Virus record (IMG/VR): IMGVR_UViG_3300030380_000444
Span: 266 to 34,021 of that record
DNA: 33,756 nt
Source of the DNA: a virus
Direction: 5' to 3' (one strand)
The position numbers and the translations under genes were made by a program. A model generated the notes under the pieces. That model saw only the letters and a program-made list of their open reading frames with translations, was not told the origin of the DNA and did not search any database. Below, piece by piece: positions 31,724 through 33,756 of this stretch (the stretch's first letter is position 1; each line of letters begins with the position of its first letter).

Positions 31724-32968
31724 TTATTCCTTCCATTCTATTGTTGTTGTGTGAGTTAACTCTTCGTTAAATTTAATGGGATTAAGATGTTGTTTGATTT
31801 TGTTCCAATCATCTATTGAAGGATAACTGAAACCTTTTTCATCGTATCTAAACCAATGCTCAACTGTAGTTAATTTTATGTTAGTTAATGCAGCTAAATC
31901 TTTTGGATTAGTTTGAGATCTTAAATAATCTACAAACTCTTTTTGATTAGGTAACTGATCTCTTTTTACCATCTCATCTTTTAAAAGTGATTGTATTTGC
32001 TCTGGATTGTTTTTTAATTGTTCCATTGCAATATCCATAGACAAAGTTTTTTGAACCGGATGATTAGATGATCTTTTTACCTTACCAGCTAATATCCTAG
32101 CAGCATACTTTTCAACATTTTGATTAGTATCCATTGCTGTTGGTGTTCTAAACATCTTCTTGGATTGCTTGAATGATGCATTGTCCAACTGCGTATGCGA
32201 GTTGGGGTACAACTGCGTTTCCGAGGGATTTAATTCTGTCCACCCTATTGGGAACCCCATTAGCCACTCTACCCACATTGGGTTCAGATGAGAACCAGGA
32301 GCTTTCTCTTGAAAAGCTACTTCTGTTTCCAAATATTTTTTGTGTCGTAGCTTGGCCATGTTCTTTGTTAACTTCATTGTCATACCTATTGCTGCTCTTG
32401 GAGTTGGCCACATTCTTACTGTGTCTGCTAGGTTCAGAGAATGACTGTTCTTGCCATCCTTCGTTAATCTTCTCCCGGTTGGAGTTAGTTTCATGTTGGG
32501 ATGTTCTATCTCTTGTGTCGTTGGAGTTGGCCACATCTTGACTGGGTTCGAACTCGCTGCGTCTTTTATTGCTGTTATTAAATTGATTTGATGTTTCTTT
32601 TCTCTCAAATTTTTCTGACTTCGTGGACCTCTCTTTCCATCCCATGCATTTGGAGTTGGCCATAGCAATGATGAACACTCTGTACCTTCTGTGTGGGGCA
32701 TTGATTGCACTAGCTGGTAATATAAAAGGTTGTACTTCGTAACCTTCGCTTTCCAAGTCAGAGATACAAGCTCCGAGTGCCATTTGTACGTTAATAAGGC
32801 CTGGCACATTTTCTCCAATAACGATTGATGGTTTTGCATCTTTAATAATTCTAAACATCTCTGGCCATAAGTGTCTTTCATCATTTTTGCCTTTTTGTTT
32901 TCCGGCAACAGAGAAGGGTTGGCAAGGAAATCCTCCCACAATAACATCGGATCTAATTTCTTTACCAT
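31724..32968 (-). CDS. 'WPTP' protein overprinted on the methyltransferase gene
   Basis: In this 414-residue protein, residues 1-273 lie in the +1 frame of the cytosine methyltransferase gene. Features are SLTWKAKVTKYNLLYYQLV (69-87), three WPTP motifs (103-106, 146-149, 187-190) and a related FRTPTAMD (273-280), LNPMWVEWLMGFPIGWT (228-244), and a C-terminal domain outside the overlap (about 339-395: NQKEFVDYLR, LTTVEHWFRYDE, FSYPSIDDW) that looks helix-turn-helix-like. I recall database proteins with the same WPTP and GFPIGWT elements beside phage methyltransferases. GAGGG lies 6 nt before the ATG, supporting independent initiation. A 414-codon frame without stops in AT-rich DNA, ending 1 nt before the next gene, argues for real coding. 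Function unknown. Confidence 0.75.
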   Translation of the reverse strand: MVKKLDPMLLWEDFLANPSLLPENKKAKMMKDTYGQRCLELLKMQNHQSLLEKMCQALLTYKWHSELVSLTWKAKVTKYNLLYYQLVQSMPHTEGTECSSLLWPTPNAWDGKRGPRSQKNLREKKHQINLITAIKDAASSNPVKMWPTPTTQEIEHPNMKLTPTGRRLTKDGKNSHSLNLADTVRMWPTPRAAIGMTMKLTKNMAKLRHKKYLETEVAFQEKAPGSHLNPMWVEWLMGFPIGWTELNPSETQLYPNSHTQLDNASFKQSKKMFRTPTAMDTNQNVEKYAARILAGKVKRSSNHPVQKTLSMDIAMEQLKNNPEQIQSLLKDEMVKRDQLPNQKEFVDYLRSQTNPKDLAALTNIKLTTVEHWFRYDEKGFSYPSIDDWNKIKQHLNPIKFNEELTHTTTIEWKE

Positions 32969-33137
32969 CTATATCCCTCACATCTGGAATGATTGGAACA
33001 TTGGGCCAATGCTTTTTTAAAACTTTTTGACAGAAGGGATCTAATTCTGAAAATAGCTCTGTCTTGAAATGTCCTGTCATTTCTAATCCAAGATCTATTC
33101 CACCAATTCCAGAAAATAATGATGTAACTGTTAGCAT
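32148..33137 (-). CDS. DNA cytosine-5 methyltransferase
   Basis: This 329-residue enzyme transfers methyl from S-adenosylmethionine to C5 of cytosine. Motifs appear in order: I SLFSGIGGIDLGLE (6-19), IV GGFPCQPFSVAG with catalytic C72, VI ENVPG (109-113), VIII HRRYRVF (149-155) and IX-X RIKSLGNAVVPQ (301-312). The region that should hold target recognition (about 160-290) is Asn/Ser/Arg-rich with repeated VANS/MANS elements, an odd composition that coincides with the overlapping WPTP frame. No restriction endonuclease is nearby, so protection of phage DNA from host restriction is the likely role. It directly follows the ribbon-helix-helix gene. Confidence 0.9.
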   Translation of the reverse strand: MLTVTSLFSGIGGIDLGLEMTGHFKTELFSELDPFCQKVLKKHWPNVPIIPDVRDIDGKEIRSDVIVGGFPCQPFSVAGKQKGKNDERHLWPEMFRIIKDAKPSIVIGENVPGLINVQMALGACISDLESEGYEVQPFILPASAINAPHRRYRVFIIAMANSKCMGWKERSTKSEKFERKETSNQFNNSNKRRSEFEPSQDVANSNDTRDRTSQHETNSNREKINEGWQEQSFSEPSRHSKNVANSKSSNRYDNEVNKEHGQATTQKIFGNRSSFSRESSWFSSEPNVGRVANGVPNRVDRIKSLGNAVVPQLAYAVGQCIIQAIQEDV

Positions 33138-33314
33138 TCACTTTCTTGCTCCCATGATTTGTTTTTTGATTTTTTTTCGTTGTGGTAATCCCATCTCCAA
33201 TACTTCGGTGATTAAAGTGACCATAGGAATACGTTCTTTCTTGGCCTGGACCTTCAATTTATCCTTTAAATTAGCTGAAATATTGAGGAAAATAGGGGTT
33301 AATTGTGTACTCAT
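33138..33314 (-). CDS. Ribbon-helix-helix (Arc/CopG-like) regulator, 58 aa
   Basis: This 58-residue gene lies between ATG 33314 and TGA 33138-33140. The product reads TPIFLNISANLKDKLKVQAK, then RIPMVTLITEVLEMGL, the strand-helix-helix pattern of Arc/MetJ/CopG repressors, followed by a basic tail. AAGGA lies upstream of the ATG. The stop directly abuts the methyltransferase start. It is first in the leftward unit and faces the recombinase across about 100 nt, so autoregulation and control of the divergent promoter are likely. Confidence 0.75.
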   Translation of the reverse strand: MSTQLTPIFLNISANLKDKLKVQAKKERIPMVTLITEVLEMGLPQRKKIKKQIMGARK

Positions 33315-33344
33315 ATTTTTTTTTCCTTTTTATTAAATTAACTG

Positions 33345-33373
33345 TTGTAATTTATATATCGTAAATATATATT
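33345..33373 (+). promoter_or_regulatory. Candidate promoter of the recombinase unit
   Basis: TTGTAA (33345-33350) and TATATT (33368-33373; 5 of 6 to the -10 consensus) are separated by 17 bp, in the intergenic region between the ribbon-helix-helix gene and the recombinase. Transcription would start near 33380, placing the AGGAG at 33406-33410 and the ATG at 33419 in a short leader. The region is nearly all A/T, so the match is suggestive only. Confidence 0.45.
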
Positions 33374-33418
33374 TAGGAAATGAACAATATAAGAACAACA
33401 ATGATAGGAGTTAGTACA

Positions 33419-33756
33419 ATGAAGAAGTATGTGGGTTACACTAGAGTTAGTACAGATAAGCAAGGTAAAGAAGGTTATGGATCTGCTGATCAATTACAAA
33501 CTATTAATGAGTTTGTTAAGAATGATGAGCTGTTACAAGTATTCCAGGAAGAAGAAAGTGGATCTAAAAATAATAGACCACAATTAACACAGGCCCTGGA
33601 ACTATGTAAAAAAGAAAAAGCAACTTTGGTTATAGCTAGACTTGATAGACTATCTCGTAATCTTGCATTCACAGCATCATTAATGGAAAGTAACATTGAG
33701 TTTGTATGTTGTGATATGCCATCAGTAAATAAATTTACGATACAAGTTTTGGCTGC
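33419..33756 (+). CDS. Serine recombinase, N-terminal catalytic part (3' end cut by window)
   Basis: This catalytic domain of a resolvase/invertase-type serine recombinase opens with KKYVGYTRVSTDKQ, with nucleophile S11 and supporting R9, and continues to LVIARLDRLSRN with D76, R77 and R80, the conserved active-site set of gamma-delta resolvase. The sequence runs to FTIQVLA, where the family's long E-helix begins, and is cut by the window end. I chose ATG 33419 because AGGAG (33406-33410) lies 8 nt upstream; in-frame ATGs at 33380 and 33401 are less well placed. The C-terminal part is at 1-291. It may resolve multimers, invert a segment or integrate; sequence alone does not decide. Confidence 0.9.
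   Translation, partial: MKKYVGYTRVSTDKQGKEGYGSADQLQTINEFVKNDELLQVFQEEESGSKNNRPQLTQALELCKKEKATLVIARLDRLSRNLAFTASLMESNIEFVCCDMPSVNKFTIQVLA

Noticed and set aside
32173-32541. Plus-strand open frame opposite the methyltransferase/WPTP overlap
   Set aside because: A third coding layer is not supported: Leu/Ser/Cys-rich composition typical of antisense frames and no start signal.
1-33756. tRNA genes or an attachment site
   Set aside because: I saw no cloverleaf-like sequence or tRNA 3'-end identity; with a small serine recombinase no tRNA-based site is expected either.

Overview
The window looks like almost a complete genome of a small tailed phage (podovirus type) in AT-rich DNA. It carries the full T7-type or Bordetella-BPP-1-type set of head, portal, tail-tube, ejection and tail-fibre genes. 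It has no tail tape measure, sheath or baseplate genes, and no RNA polymerase or DNA polymerase. Base composition and gene content resemble marine podoviruses of Pelagibacter-like alphaproteobacteria; this host call is an inference. A small serine recombinase is cut by the window ends: its N-terminal part is at 33419-33756 and its C-terminal part at 1-291. The two ends are out of frame with each other and lack roughly 11 family-typical residues, so the source molecule is probably circular or circularly permuted, with about 34 bases missing at the join.

Layout on the circular map. A control region (33315-33418) separates two divergent units. The rightward unit (33419 through the join to 3146) encodes the recombinase, a small membrane protein, a YqaJ/lambda-exonuclease-like nuclease, an ERF single-strand annealing protein, a stand-alone LexA-type winged helix and small unknowns. 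The leftward unit (33314 down to 3197) holds everything else on the minus strand. In order of transcription it encodes: an Arc/CopG-like ribbon-helix-helix protein; a C5-cytosine methyltransferase that shares 821 nt with a second long gene in another frame (the 'WPTP' protein); DUF3310; a DnaA-domain-IV-like protein; and a winged-helix replication-initiator-like protein. A 200-nt intergenic region with nested inverted repeats follows. Next come a protein with an SSB-type acidic tail, small terminase, an HTH mini-protein and large terminase. Then follow a GNAT-like protein, a run of very small basic genes, portal, Bbp19-like protein, scaffold, major capsid protein, a probable decoration protein, two tail tubular proteins, four ejection-type proteins, the tail fibre with two accessory tail proteins, and a lysis cassette (XhlA-like protein, 3TM-type holin, spanin-like protein, T7-lysozyme-like amidase). 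A calcineurin-like phosphoesterase and one small unknown end the unit. The two units converge at about 3150-3196.

How it works together. Genes are packed with TAATG, TGATG or 4-20 nt overlaps, which suggests long translationally coupled transcripts made by host RNA polymerase. Replication appears to depend on the host replisome, with phage initiator-like proteins, an exonuclease plus annealing protein, and a possible SSB-like protein. No stretch longer than about 200 nt lacks a gene, and I saw no tRNA, rRNA, CRISPR array or insertion sequence. The most unusual items are the methyltransferase/WPTP dual-coding pair, the orphan DnaA-IV and LexA DNA-binding domains, the SSB-tailed protein and the nested inverted repeat at 29871-29937.
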